Source: Gemmatimonadota bacterium (GTDB lineage: Bacteria; Orphanbacterota; Orphanbacteria; Orphanbacterales; Orphanbacteraceae). From it: a stretch of 7,738 nt of DNA. Of this stretch, positions 7,594-7,738 are shown piece after piece. The notes under the pieces were generated by a model. That model ran no database searches. It was not told the origin of the DNA and saw only the letters and a list, made by a program, of their open reading frames with translations. Location of the stretch: NCBI GenBank assembly GCA_013002425.1, contig JABDJQ010000233.1, positions 1 through 7,738 on the forward strand. The letters are read 5' to 3'. How positions within the stretch are numbered: the stretch's first letter is position 1; each line of letters opens with the position of its first letter. The translations under genes and the position numbers were made by a program.

Positions 7594-7738
7594 CTAGGAT
7601 TCCGCCCGGAGCAGGTCCTCGATGCTGACTCCGATGGTCTCCTTATTATGGAAGGCTGAACCCGTGACGCCCTCTTCGAGTCGCTTCAGCGCCAGTTCGT
7701 ACGCTTCGGCCGGCAGCGGCACGTAGCCGACTTCGGTC
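7594..7738 (-). CDS. pstS: PstS, phosphate-binding protein (C-terminal 47 residues only)
   Basis: Reading leftward from the right edge, the frame starting at 7737 is open to a TAG at 7594-7596 and encodes 47 residues. They begin TEVGYVPLPAEAYELALKR and continue through a TGSAF motif to a short tail, GVSIEDLL. The YVPLP-x-x-x-Y pattern followed by a basic/acidic helix and TGSAF is typical of the C-terminal end of PstS-family periplasmic phosphate-binding proteins. The position, 6 bp ahead of pstC, is the standard pstS place in the operon. The signal peptide and phosphate-binding loops lie outside the window, as do the promoter and any PhoB box. The short visible length limits certainty, but context makes the call strong. 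Confidence 0.9.
   Translation of the reverse strand, partial: TEVGYVPLPAEAYELALKRLEEGVTGSAFHNKETIGVSIEDLLRAES

Overview
The window looks like a GC-rich chromosomal segment from an uncultivated bacterium. The best lineage hint is a secreted protein whose C-terminus carries an ASPIC/UnbV domain followed by a FlgD-like, T9SS-type sorting domain, combined with a large Ser/Thr kinase carrying TolB-like and TPR domains. Both are common in FCB-related high-GC candidate phyla (Eisenbacteria, Krumholzibacteriota, Latescibacteria and similar). This placement is an inference from architecture and base composition; no rRNA or marker gene is present.

Layout: the left half reads on the plus strand. It holds the 3' end of a secreted ASPIC/UnbV protein (1-683), an unrecognised small multi-pass membrane protein (730-1284), and one very long gene for a membrane-spanning eukaryotic-like Ser/Thr kinase with a TolB-like domain and a TPR array (1334-4273). 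The right half reads on the minus strand and is a compact phosphate-uptake operon in the order pstS (partial, running off the right edge), pstC, pstA, pstB, phoU (7738 down to 4295). The kinase gene and phoU converge with only 21 bp between their stop codons.

How the genes work together: PstS would capture phosphate outside the inner membrane, PstC and PstA form the channel, PstB supplies ATP hydrolysis, and PhoU links transporter state to phosphate signalling. Junctions are tight: 6 bp pstS/pstC, a 4-bp ATGA overlap pstC/pstA, 20 bp pstA/pstB, and 13 bp pstB/phoU with the phoU Shine-Dalgarno overlapping the pstB stop codon. This indicates one transcript with translational coupling. No phoR/phoB genes are in view, and the promoter and any Pho box would lie beyond the right edge. 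The kinase probably senses something through its extracytoplasmic TolB/TPR part and signals by phosphorylation in the cytoplasm; its target cannot be read from the window.

There are no RNA genes, CRISPR arrays, insertion sequences or attachment sites that I can support, and no gene-free stretch above about 50 bp. I do not see a clearly novel system. The least explained elements are the unknown membrane protein and the kinase's start region, which lacks a ribosome binding site.
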